NCBI RefSeq assembly: GCF_016616425.1
Contig: NZ_CP067101.1
Coordinates: 1,426,001 to 1,490,000, forward strand
Source of the DNA: Bradyrhizobium diazoefficiens
GTDB taxonomy: Bacteria; Pseudomonadota; Alphaproteobacteria; Rhizobiales; Xanthobacteraceae
Direction: 5' to 3'
DNA: 64,000 nt
In this document: piece by piece, positions 1-8,506 of the stretch
Numbering within the stretch: position 1 is the stretch's first letter
Layout of the letters: each line of letters opens with the position of its first letter
Program-made: the position numbers and the translations under genes
The notes under the pieces: model-generated
Databases searched by the model: none
The model's input: only the letters and a program-made list of their open reading frames with translations
What the model was told of the DNA's origin: nothing

Positions 1-946
1 AGTATTTGTCCAGGAATTCGTTCCAGGCCTTCATGCTCGGATCGTTCTTCCATTGCGGATCGGTCGGGTCCTTGAAATATTGCGAGGAGATGATGCCCTG
101 CGCGTTCTCGAAACCTGCAGGCTTGATCACGCTGCCGATCGATGCCGACACGTTATTGAGGAAGTGCAGAGGCTTCCAGCCGATCTCGGCGTTCTTCTTG
201 ATCGCCTGGGCTGCGAACTTCGGCGTGGTAATGTTGAAGAACACGTCGGCGCCGGTCGCCTTCATCTTGACGATGTGGGAGTCGATCGTCGGTTCGGAAA
301 CCTCGTAGCTCTCCTCGATCGCGATCATCGAGCTGCCCTTGGCGCCAAGTCCGTCCTTGAAACCCTTGAGGTAGTCCTTGCCGTAGTCGTCGTTCTGATA
401 GAGCACGGCGATCTTGGCGTCCGGGTGGTTCTTCAGCATGTATTTGGCGTAGATCTGCGCTTCGCTCTGGTAGTTGGGCTGCCAGCCCATGGTCCAGGGA
501 AATTCTTTCGGGTCGTTCCATTTGGTGGCGCCGGTCGCGACGAACAACTGCGGCACCTTCTTCGAGTTCATGTATTTCTGGATCGCCGAGTTGGGTGGCG
601 TACCGAGTGAGTTGAAGATCAGGAGCACCTCGTCGCTCTCGACCAGCTTGCGCGCCTGCTCGACCGTCTTTGGCGGCGAGTAGGCATCGTCATAGCTGAT
701 GAAGTTGATCTTGCGGCCGTTGATGCCGCCCTCCGCGTTGACCTTGCGGAAAAAGGCCTCTTCCGTCTTGCCGATCACGCCGTAAGCGGACGCGGGCCCG
801 CTGTAAGGCATAATGTTGCCGATCTTGATTTCGGTGTCAGACGCGCCAGTGTCGTATTTCTTCTGCGCTGACGCTGCGGTGGACAGAGCAGCAGTCAGTG
901 CGAGGGCGGCCGCAAGGGCTCCCAAACGCACATGCATTGCAGGCAT
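1..946 (-). CDS. ABC transporter substrate-binding protein, branched-chain amino acid type (copy 1, 3' end cut)
   Basis: Periplasmic type-1 binding protein (LivJ-like fold) of a branched-chain-amino-acid-type ABC importer. The 315 visible codons start at ATG 946 and run off the window edge, so the C-terminus is missing. The N-terminus has a signal peptide with an ASA-QKKYD cleavage region. The mature protein opens with GASDTEIKIGNIMPYSGPAS, nearly identical to the next two genes, so the three are recent paralogues. Shared motifs include YDDAYSPPKTVEQ, ATGATKWNDP and YQNDDYGKDYLKG. The ligand cannot be read from sequence; the HAAT family takes amino acids, amides, and aromatic or aliphatic acids. 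It is the last of three binding-protein genes downstream of livM, and a 258-base spacer before it leaves room for its own promoter. Confidence 0.93.
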   Translation of the reverse strand, partial: MPAMHVRLGALAAALALTAALSTAASAQKKYDTGASDTEIKIGNIMPYSGPASAYGVIGKTEEAFFRKVNAEGGINGRKINFISYDDAYSPPKTVEQARKLVESDEVLLIFNSLGTPPNSAIQKYMNSKKVPQLFVATGATKWNDPKEFPWTMGWQPNYQSEAQIYAKYMLKNHPDAKIAVLYQNDDYGKDYLKGFKDGLGAKGSSMIAIEESYEVSEPTIDSHIVKMKATGADVFFNITTPKFAAQAIKKNAEIGWKPLHFLNNVSASIGSVIKPAGFENAQGIISSQYFKDPTDPQWKNDPSMKAWNEFLDKY

Positions 947-1204
947 CTTGATCTCCCTAGGTCGGTTGAATGTGTCGCTTGTTCTTGATTGGGAGCGCTC
1001 GTTTGCGTCGCTCCGGTCCACATTCAATACCCTTCCTGCGCAGTCAGCAAGAAAAACGCCGAGAGAGAACCCGTCGCGGGGACGCGATTTAATCGATGCG
1101 GCGCGGAATATTTCCGTCCAGCAGGATTGCCCGGCCGGCGCCGACGCGGACCTTGAGTTGCGCTGCGTGCCTGTCGTGACTTCAAATTGCTCTGGAGAAG
1201 GGGC

Positions 1205-2431
1205 TCAACGATCCGTCTCGCTCGAGATGATGTCGCCGAACAACTCCCATTTCCGGCCCTTGAAGCGCATCATCTGGAGTTGTTCGATCGGGGCAAAATC
1301 GTCCGGGGCGGTGTTGATCGTGATGCCGGGCAGCAGCGTGTCGGGCTCGAAATCCTTCAAGGAAGCTGCCTGCTTCATGACGTTCTCGCGAGTGAGGTCG
1401 TCGCCACACATCTGCAGCACCTTCACCATGGTCTGCGCGGCGGCGTAGCCGAACACGACGCCGACATCGAGCTTGTTGGCCTTGGGATCGTACTTCGCGA
1501 GGAAGTTATAGAACCTCTTCATGCCGTCATCGGCATTCCACTGCGGATCGGAGCCGTCCTTGACGTAGCTCGCCGACAGCAGGCCTTGGGAGATCTCGAA
1601 GCCTGCCGGCTCGATCACGCCACCGACGGAGGACGAGACGTTGGAGACGATGTGGACCGGATGCCAGTTGATCTCGGCCGCCTTCTTGATCGCCTGCGCG
1701 GCGAATTTCGGCGTGGTGATGCTGAGGAAGACGTCGGCGCCCGCGGCCTTCAGCTTCACGATGTGCTCGTCGATCGCGGGCTCGGAGGTGTCGTAGGCCT
1801 CTTGCAGCACGATCATCGAGGCCTTGGCACCGAGGCCGACCCTCAGCCCCTTCAGATAGTCCTTGCCGAAATCGTCATTCTGGTAGAGCACGCCGATCTT
1901 TCCGTCCGGCTTCTCCTTCATGATGTACTTGGCATAGATGCGCGCCTCGCTCGCGTAGCTCGGTTGCCAGCCCATGGTCCAGGGATATTGCTTGGGATCG
2001 TTCCACTTCGAGGCGCCGCTCGCCACGAACAATTGCGGCACCTTCTTCTCGTTCATGTATTTGCGGATAGCGCTGTTGGTGGAGGTGCCGAGCGAGCCGA
2101 AGATCAAGAGGACCCCGTCGCTCTCGACCAGCTTGCGCGCCTGCTCAACCGTCTTCGGCGGCGAATAGGCGTCGTCATAGGAGATGAACTTGACCTTGCG
2201 GCCGTTGATGCCGCCTTCGGCGTTGACCTTGTTGAAATAGGCTTCCTCGGCCTTGCCGATCGCGGCATAGGCCGAGGCCGGGCCGCTATAGGGCATGATG
2301 TTGCCGATCTTGATCTCGGTATCGGAGGCGCCGCTGTCGTATTTCTTCTGCGCCGATGCCGGGCCACTCATTGCAGTGCACAAAGCTAGCGCGGTCCAGA
2401 GGGCCGCAACCTGGAAACGAACGGCGGTCAT
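1205..2431 (-). CDS. ABC transporter substrate-binding protein, branched-chain amino acid type (copy 2)
   Basis: Second of three paralogous periplasmic binding proteins, 408 residues. The start is placed at ATG 2431 because AGGAGA lies just upstream and the hydrophobic signal peptide begins there; an in-frame codon at 2464 would add 11 unlikely residues. After the signal peptide (about 1-28, ending SAQKKYD) comes the family opening GASDTEIKIGNIMPYSGPAS, then YDDAYSPPKTVEQARKLVES and WNDPKQYPWTMGWQPSY. Its length matches the LivJ-like family. Differences from copies 1 and 3 cluster in the second half, as expected if ligand preference has diverged. It is separated from copy 3 by a strong terminator, so it is probably transcribed separately. 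Confidence 0.94.
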   Translation of the reverse strand: MTAVRFQVAALWTALALCTAMSGPASAQKKYDSGASDTEIKIGNIMPYSGPASAYAAIGKAEEAYFNKVNAEGGINGRKVKFISYDDAYSPPKTVEQARKLVESDGVLLIFGSLGTSTNSAIRKYMNEKKVPQLFVASGASKWNDPKQYPWTMGWQPSYASEARIYAKYIMKEKPDGKIGVLYQNDDFGKDYLKGLRVGLGAKASMIVLQEAYDTSEPAIDEHIVKLKAAGADVFLSITTPKFAAQAIKKAAEINWHPVHIVSNVSSSVGGVIEPAGFEISQGLLSASYVKDGSDPQWNADDGMKRFYNFLAKYDPKANKLDVGVVFGYAAAQTMVKVLQMCGDDLTRENVMKQAASLKDFEPDTLLPGITINTAPDDFAPIEQLQMMRFKGRKWELFGDIISSETDR

Positions 2432-2491
2432 GGTTCTCCTGCCCGAGTTGGATCGGCGCAGCATTGAACAAGATTGACGCCTGCCGTCAAC

Positions 2492-2524
2492 AAAAAGCCC
2501 CCGCGATCGCTCGCGAGGGCTTCT
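2492..2524 (-). terminator. Rho-independent terminator after binding-protein copy 3
   Basis: On the minus strand a GC-rich stem (AAGCCCTCGCGA paired with TCGCGGGGGCTT) is followed by a run of five T. It lies 26 bases past the stop codon of the gene at 2551-3786 and before the next gene in the same direction. Confidence 0.8.
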
Positions 2525-2550
2525 TGGGCCCGGACTATTACGTCAGCGTG

Positions 2551-3786
2551 TCATTCGGAATTGACGTCGCCGCTGATGATCTCGCCGAACAGTTCCCACC
2601 TTTCGCCCTTGAAGCGCTGCATCTGGAGCTGCGAGATCGGGGCGAAGTCGGTGGGGCTGGTGTTGATCTTGACGCCGGGCAAGAGCGTATCCGGGGCAAA
2701 ATCCCTCAGCGAAGCCGCCTGCTTCATGAGGTTGGCGCGGGTGAGATCGTCGCCGCACATTTCCAGGACCTTGGCCAGCGTCGATGCTGCGCCGTAGCCG
2801 TAGACCATGGAGGTGTCGCTCTTGTCGGCACCGGGCATGTACTTGTCGACGAACTCGTTCCACTTCTTCATGCCGGGGTCGTTGGCCCACTGCGGGTCGG
2901 TGGAGTCCTTGGCATAGGCCGCGGACAGCACGCCTTGAGCGGCTTCGAAGCCGGCCGGCCTTATCACGCTGCCGACCGAGATCGACACGTTGGTGAGGAT
3001 CTGGAGCGGCTTCCAGCTGAGCTCGGCCGTCTTCTTGATGGTCTGAGCCGCGAACTTCGGCGTCGCATAGATCAGAAGCACGTCGGGATTGGCCGCCTTG
3101 ATCTTGACGATGTGGCTGTCGATCGAGGGTTCGGAGACCTCATAGCTCTCTTCCATGATGATCATGGACGAGGCCTTGGCGCCGAGGCCGTCCTTGGTGC
3201 CCTTGAGGTAATCTTTGCCGAAATCGTCGTTCTGATAGAGGATCGCGATCTTGGCGTCGGGCTTTTCCTTCATCAGCCATTTGGCGTAGATGTGCGCCTC
3301 GCTCTGGTAGGACGGCTGCCAGCCGATGGTCCAGGGGAAGTGCTTCGGATCGTTCCACTTGGTGGCGCCAGTGGCGACGAAGAGCTGCGGGATCTTCTTG
3401 GCGTTGAGATATTTCTGGATCGCGCTGTTCGAGGGCGTGCCGAGCGGGTTGAACACGGCCAGCACCTCGTCGCTCTCGACGAGTTTGCGCACCTGCTCGA
3501 CCGCCTTCGGCGGCGAATAGGCGTCGTCATAGGTGACGAAGCTGATCTTGCGGCCTTTGATGCCGCCCTTGTCGTTGATCATCTTGAAATAGGCTTCCTC
3601 GGTCTTGCCGATGATGCCGTAGGCCGATGCCGGACCGCTGTACGGCATGATGTTGCCGACCTTGATCTCGGTGTCACTTGCGCCGGTGTCGTATTTCTTT
3701 TGGGCGAGTGCTGCGCCTGAGGTGAGAGTGATGGCCGCCGTTGCCGTGACCAGCGCGGCGGCTCGCAGTGTTCTTCCAAAGTACAA
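2551..3786 (-). CDS. ABC transporter substrate-binding protein, branched-chain amino acid type (copy 3)
   Basis: The binding-protein gene nearest the permease genes, 411 residues. The start is TTG 3786: GGAAGGAG lies seven bases upstream, and no ATG occurs before the mature domain. The signal peptide is about 1-28 (ends ALAQKKYD). The mature part begins GASDTEIKVGNIMPYSGPAS and includes YDDAYSPPKAVEQVRKLVES and YQNDDFGKDYLKGTKDG. Only 30 bases separate it from livM upstream, so it is probably the operon's primary binding protein, and the terminator behind it would limit read-through into copies 2 and 1. The ligand is unknown; the neighbouring acyl-CoA degradation operon suggests an organic acid rather than an amino acid. 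Confidence 0.94.
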   Translation of the reverse strand: MYFGRTLRAAALVTATAAITLTSGAALAQKKYDTGASDTEIKVGNIMPYSGPASAYGIIGKTEEAYFKMINDKGGIKGRKISFVTYDDAYSPPKAVEQVRKLVESDEVLAVFNPLGTPSNSAIQKYLNAKKIPQLFVATGATKWNDPKHFPWTIGWQPSYQSEAHIYAKWLMKEKPDAKIAILYQNDDFGKDYLKGTKDGLGAKASSMIIMEESYEVSEPSIDSHIVKIKAANPDVLLIYATPKFAAQTIKKTAELSWKPLQILTNVSISVGSVIRPAGFEAAQGVLSAAYAKDSTDPQWANDPGMKKWNEFVDKYMPGADKSDTSMVYGYGAASTLAKVLEMCGDDLTRANLMKQAASLRDFAPDTLLPGVKINTSPTDFAPISQLQMQRFKGERWELFGEIISGDVNSE

Positions 3787-3816
3787 TTCGGTCTCCTTCC
3801 TTGATTGAACGGGTCT

Positions 3817-4833
3817 TCAGTTCTTTTTGAGCTTCCCGGCGAGTTGCTGGCCCAGGATCGCGATCTGCCTTGCGCCATGCGGCACGAGGTAAATGACGAG
3901 GAACAGCAGCACGCCGAACACGGCGCCGGAGAGGCCTTTGGAAATGCCCTCCGCGATGTTCGGCACGAAGATGATGAACGCCGCACCGACGAACGAGCCG
4001 GGCAGCCAGCCGACGCCGCCGACGACCATGCCAAGAAACAGCGAGATCGCGAGATTGATCGTGAAGCTGTCCGGCGCCACGAACTGCACTGCTATGGCGC
4101 CGAGCGAGCCGGCGACGCCGGTGATGGCGGCGGAGACGCCGAAGGCCAGCGTCTTGTAGAGCGCGACGTCGACGCCCATGGCGGAGGCCGCGATCTCGTT
4201 GTCGCGGATCGCCATGAAGGCGCGGCCCGAGCGGGAGCGCAACAGGTTCACCGCAAAGATGTAGATCGCAATCACGACCACGAGCGTGAAGTAGTACAGC
4301 CACATGTCTTGCGACATCGGCAGGCCGAACGGCGCGTCCGGCTTGGTGACGACGAGGCCCTGCACGCCGCCGGTCCAGTGCTCGAGAAAGTTCAGCTTCA
4401 ACAGCTGCGGCATCGCGGTGGCGAGCGCGAAGGTCGCGAGCGCGAGGTAAACGCCGGAAAGCCGCAGTGCCGGCTGCCCGAACAGGAAGCCAAAGCCGAA
4501 GCAGACCACGCCGGCGATCGGCAAGGTCAGCGCGTAGTTGACGTTAAAGTACTCCATCAGCACCGCGGTCGTATAGGCGCCGACGGCATAGAATGCGCTC
4601 TGGCCAAGCGAGAACTGGCCCGAGCCGCCGGTCAGGATGTTCAGCGCCAGCACCGCGAGCCCGTAGATCAGCAGCATCGTCATCTGGAAGATGATGAAGT
4701 TCTTGACGAAGAGGGGAGCGATGAGCAGCGCAGCCAGCACCACCAGCGAAGTGCCGGTGCCCAGCGTCATGGCCCGCTTCGGAACGGCTTCGACCATCTC
4801 GTGGCCTTCGACGACTTCTTCTGCAGCGCTCAT
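3817..4833 (-). CDS. livM: Branched-chain amino acid-type ABC transporter permease (LivM-like)
   Basis: Inner-membrane permease of the LivM type, 338 residues from ATG 4833 (MSAAEEVVEGHEM). A short polar N-terminus precedes about nine hydrophobic segments. The family signature appears as NILTGGSGQFSLGQSAFYAVG and the cytoplasmic loop as RSGRAFMAIRDNEIAASAMG, the EAA-like contact for the ATPases. It should pair with LivH to form the channel powered by LivF and LivG. The start lies two bases after the livH stop, so the two are translationally linked. An in-frame TTG at 4839 is possible but overlaps the livH stop and is less likely. Confidence 0.93.
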   Translation of the reverse strand: MSAAEEVVEGHEMVEAVPKRAMTLGTGTSLVVLAALLIAPLFVKNFIIFQMTMLLIYGLAVLALNILTGGSGQFSLGQSAFYAVGAYTTAVLMEYFNVNYALTLPIAGVVCFGFGFLFGQPALRLSGVYLALATFALATAMPQLLKLNFLEHWTGGVQGLVVTKPDAPFGLPMSQDMWLYYFTLVVVIAIYIFAVNLLRSRSGRAFMAIRDNEIAASAMGVDVALYKTLAFGVSAAITGVAGSLGAIAVQFVAPDSFTINLAISLFLGMVVGGVGWLPGSFVGAAFIIFVPNIAEGISKGLSGAVFGVLLFLVIYLVPHGARQIAILGQQLAGKLKKN

Positions 4834-4835
4834 GA

Positions 4836-5714
4836 TCAAACTCGCTTGACGATTTGCCGGCCGAACAGGCCGGCGGGTTTGACGACCAGGACGGAGATGA
4901 TCAGCGCGAGCGCGATCGGAAGTTTCAGCTCGTTGCCGACGCCGGGAATGTAGGTGCCGACGAGGTTTTCGAAGATGCCCATCAGGAAGCCGCCGACCAC
5001 CGCGCCGAGCGGCGAGGTCAGGCCGCCGAGCACCGCCGCAGCAAAGCCATAAAGCAGGACGCCCACCATCATGTTGGGTTCCAGGAATACGACGGGTGCG
5101 ATCAGCATGCCGGCAATCGCGCCGATCGCAGACGCCATGCCCCAGCCGAGTGCGATCATCCAGGATGTATTGATACCGACGAGCCGCGCCGATTCAGGTA
5201 GCGAGGCGGCCGCGCGCATGGCGAGCCCGATCCGCGTGTACTGAAAGAAGAAGTAGAGCGCGACCAGGAGCAGCAGGGTGACGCCGATCATGCCGGCCTG
5301 GTGGGTTGAGATCAACTGACTACCAAGGAACGGCGAGGAGCCGAACGGGGTCGGATATTGCTTGATGGTGAAGTCCCAGATCAGGCCGGCCGAAGAGTTG
5401 ATAATGGCGAACAGCGCGATGAAGCCGGCGACATTGGTCAGGATCGGCGCCTTGGCGAGCGGCTTGAACAGGATGCGCTCGATGGCGATGCCGCCGACAA
5501 AGGCGAAGACCAGCGTGATCACGAAGGCGCCCCAATACGGCACGCCCCACTGCATCAGCTGCCAGGAGACGAAAGTCGAAAACATCGCCATCTCGCCTTG
5601 CGCGAAGTTGAGATGGTCGATGGCCTGGTAGATCATGACCACGGCGAGCGCCATGCAGGCGTAAATGGCGCCGGTGGCGATCCCAGCCAGGACCTGGTTG
5701 GTAAAAAGCTCCAT
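4836..5714 (-). CDS. livH: Branched-chain amino acid-type ABC transporter permease (LivH-like)
   Basis: Inner-membrane permease of the LivH type, 292 residues. ATG 5714 is chosen because AGGAG lies upstream and the first membrane segment follows at once; an upstream in-frame codon would translate part of the palindromic repeat. Typical LivH features: FTNQVLAGIATGAIYACMAL at the N-terminus, DHLNFAQGEMAMF, GLAMRAAASLPESARLVGIN (the coupling loop) and a conserved glycine-rich GLTSPLGAVVGG near the end. Partner of LivM. A 220-base gap containing a repeat separates it from livF, so the operon may be split or read through. Confidence 0.93.
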   Translation of the reverse strand: MELFTNQVLAGIATGAIYACMALAVVMIYQAIDHLNFAQGEMAMFSTFVSWQLMQWGVPYWGAFVITLVFAFVGGIAIERILFKPLAKAPILTNVAGFIALFAIINSSAGLIWDFTIKQYPTPFGSSPFLGSQLISTHQAGMIGVTLLLLVALYFFFQYTRIGLAMRAAASLPESARLVGINTSWMIALGWGMASAIGAIAGMLIAPVVFLEPNMMVGVLLYGFAAAVLGGLTSPLGAVVGGFLMGIFENLVGTYIPGVGNELKLPIALALIISVLVVKPAGLFGRQIVKRV

Positions 5715-5771
5715 TGTCCCGGCTCCTAGAGTCTGACGGCTTCGGGTTGAATCGGGTCGGCGTCGCGGGTC

Positions 5772-5894
5772 CACCTCTCCCCAGCGGGGAGAGGTCGATT
5801 TGCGCAGCAAATCGGGTGAGGGTCCGCAGCCCCAAGGTGAGACCGTAACCCCTCACCCGGCGCTTCGCGCCGACCTCTCCCAAAGGGAGAGGTG
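5772..5894. repeat. GC-rich palindromic intergenic repeat
   Basis: Composite palindrome between livF and livH. The left arm starts CACCTCTCCCC and holds its own hairpin; the right arm ends GGGAGAGGTG. The inner parts CGGGTGAGGG and CCCTCACCCG also pair. The ACCTCTCCC/GGGAGAGGT form with a short GCGCTTCGCGC loop looks like a dispersed bacterial interspersed repeat and could form a strong mRNA hairpin inside the operon. Confidence 0.75.
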
Positions 5895-5934
5895 CAGGGA
5901 CCGCGCATGTCGTGAATTGTCATCATCCGCTCCC

Positions 5935-6644
5935 TCAGTAACCCAGATAGGATTTGCGGATTTCTTCATTGTTCGCGATGTCCTTGGCGTTGCCGGACAT
6001 CACGATGCGGCCGGTCTCGATCACATAGGCCTGGTCGGCGAGCTCGAGCGCGAGCTGGGCGTTCTGCTCGACCACCAGGATCGACACCTTGTCCTCGCGG
6101 TTGATCTTGCCGAGGATGCCGAACAGGTCGCGCACGACCAGTGGCGCAAGTCCGAAGGACGGCTCGTCCAGCAGCATCAGCCGCGGCCGCAGCATCAGGG
6201 CGCGGGCGACGGCCAACATCTGCTGCTCGCCGCCGGAGAGCGTGCCGGCCTGCTGGGTGTGACGCTGCTTCAAGACCGGGAAATATGCATACATGCGCTC
6301 GATGTCGGAGACGATGGCGGCGCTGTCCTTGCGGGTGATGGCGCCGAGCTGGAGATTCTCCTCCACCGTCATGGTGGTGAAGGTGCCGCGGCCCTGGGGC
6401 ACATGGGCGATGCCGAACCGCACGATGTTCTCGGTGGAGCGGTTGTTCAGCGGCTTGCCGTCGAACTCGATGCCGCCGGTGGAGCGCACCATGTTGCAGA
6501 TCGCGCGCAGCGTGGTGGTCTTGCCGGCGCCGTTGGCGCCGAGCAGCGTCACGAGCGAGCCCTCTTTGAGCGAGAAGGACAGGCCGTGGAGCGCCTGCAC
6601 CTGTCCGTAATAGGCGCGCAGGTCCTTGACGTCGAGCAGTGTCG

Positions 6645-6648
<4 letters not shown>
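5935..6648 (-). CDS. livF: ABC transporter ATP-binding protein, LivF-like
   Basis: Cytoplasmic ATPase of the importer, 237 residues, the usual LivF length. Walker A GANGAGKTT is at 37-45, signature LSGGEQQ at 137-143 and Walker B LMLLDEP at 157-163. AHVPQGRGTF near residue 81 is typical of the LivF subfamily. The start ATG overlaps the livG stop by four bases (ATGA), so the two ATPases are translationally coupled and probably form a heterodimer driving LivH/LivM. Confidence 0.95.
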
Positions 6649-7442
<794 letters not shown>

Positions 7443-7508
7443 CTCGTCTCGCCCACGATGTTCATTGGGCGATGGGGCGATGCAAACCGCTCCCGGTGAT
7501 GACAAAGG

Positions 7509-8375
7509 CTATCTGATCCCCTCGGCAACACGCGCAACTTTCCCTCCTGATTTCAGCTTTTTGCTGACGTCTTTTTTGGAATGCGGCATCAGACCCCCGA
7601 GCGCCGCTTCGATGTTCCTTACCATCGCTAGGAGACGCGGTCCAATGTCGTTGATCAAACGCTCTTCCGTGAAACGGAATGCAGGCGCCCCGCAATTGAA
7701 TGCGTAGGGTCCGGTTCCGTCATTGAGCTTGAGCGCGACGCCGGCGGCGCCGATGTCGTCGTGCCAGTCGCCGACCGAAATCGCAAAACCGTATTTCGCG
7801 ACGGTTTCGCCCGAGCGTTCGAGCCCGTCGCGCATCTTTGGCCAGCGGCTGCCGTAATGTTCGCGCAAGAGGCGCGACAAGTCTGCGCGGTCCTCGTCGT
7901 CGAGGGCCCAGAAGTAGGCTCGGCCCATCGCACTGGTTGCAATGGGTACGCGGGAGCCGACGTCAAGTTGAACTCCGACCGTCTCGCTGCCGCGACTCTG
8001 CCCGAAATAGATCATGCTGTGACGATCGCGGCCGCCGACGGCGACGGCGCCGCCGGTCGCACGCATCACCTCCTCGCGAAACGGCTCGGACAAATGCCGA
8101 ACGCCGAGATTGGCGAGTGCGGCGTAGCCGAGCGACATCGCGGCGGGTGTGAGCTGGTACTTCTCGAAACGGGGAACCGGCGCAAGGTAGCCAAGCTTCG
8201 TCAGCGTATAGGTCAGCCGCGACACGGTCGGCTTCGGCAGGTTGGTGCGGGCCGCAATCTCCTGATTGCCGAGAAGGCCGTCATTGGGTTGAAATGCGCG
8301 CAATACGTCCAGTCCGCGGGAAAGCGCGACGACGAAATTCCGGTCGGTCGCAGGCTTCTTGGCTGTACGCTTCAT
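7509..8375 (-). CDS. IclR family transcriptional regulator
   Basis: DNA-binding regulator of 288 residues from ATG 8375 (MKRTAKKPATDRNF). A winged helix-turn-helix covers about 14-70 (LSRGLDVLRAFQ, then NQEIAARTNLPKPTVSRL), followed by the IclR effector domain. In this family the C-terminal domain binds a small organic acid or CoA-related effector. The gene diverges from the acyl-CoA degradation operon across a 131-base spacer carrying a 19-bp palindrome, and precedes the ABC transporter genes in its own direction. It is therefore the obvious candidate regulator of both arms. The C-terminus ends in a Lys-rich tail. An upstream in-frame start (8495) would run through the operator and is rejected. 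Confidence 0.92.
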   Translation of the reverse strand: MKRTAKKPATDRNFVVALSRGLDVLRAFQPNDGLLGNQEIAARTNLPKPTVSRLTYTLTKLGYLAPVPRFEKYQLTPAAMSLGYAALANLGVRHLSEPFREEVMRATGGAVAVGGRDRHSMIYFGQSRGSETVGVQLDVGSRVPIATSAMGRAYFWALDDEDRADLSRLLREHYGSRWPKMRDGLERSGETVAKYGFAISVGDWHDDIGAAGVALKLNDGTGPYAFNCGAPAFRFTEERLINDIGPRLLAMVRNIEAALGGLMPHSKKDVSKKLKSGGKVARVAEGIR

Positions 8376-8442
8376 CCCTGATCTGCTTCTTGCGCGGAGT
8401 CGTTGACAAGCCACGTGCTTCAAAATAACCCTGCCGTCAAGA

Positions 8443-8461
8443 TGCGGAATTAAATTCCGCA
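8443..8461. promoter_or_regulatory. 19-bp palindrome, probable IclR operator
   Basis: TGCGGAATT-A-AATTCCGCA is a perfect odd-centred inverted repeat in the divergent spacer, 46 bases before the GTG start of the degradation operon and 68 bases from the iclR start. IclR regulators commonly bind short palindromes of this shape. TTGACA lies 35 bases to the left (8403-8408). The assignment to this regulator is inference from position and symmetry. Confidence 0.6.
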
Positions 8462-8506
8462 CCGCGAAATCGACCAAAGTATATGGTCTCACCAAGGAGG
8501 GACACC

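Noticed and set aside
1187-3720. Long plus-strand open frames opposite the three binding-protein genes
   Set aside because: They recur with similar sequence only because the three genes on the other strand are paralogues; no domain is visible.
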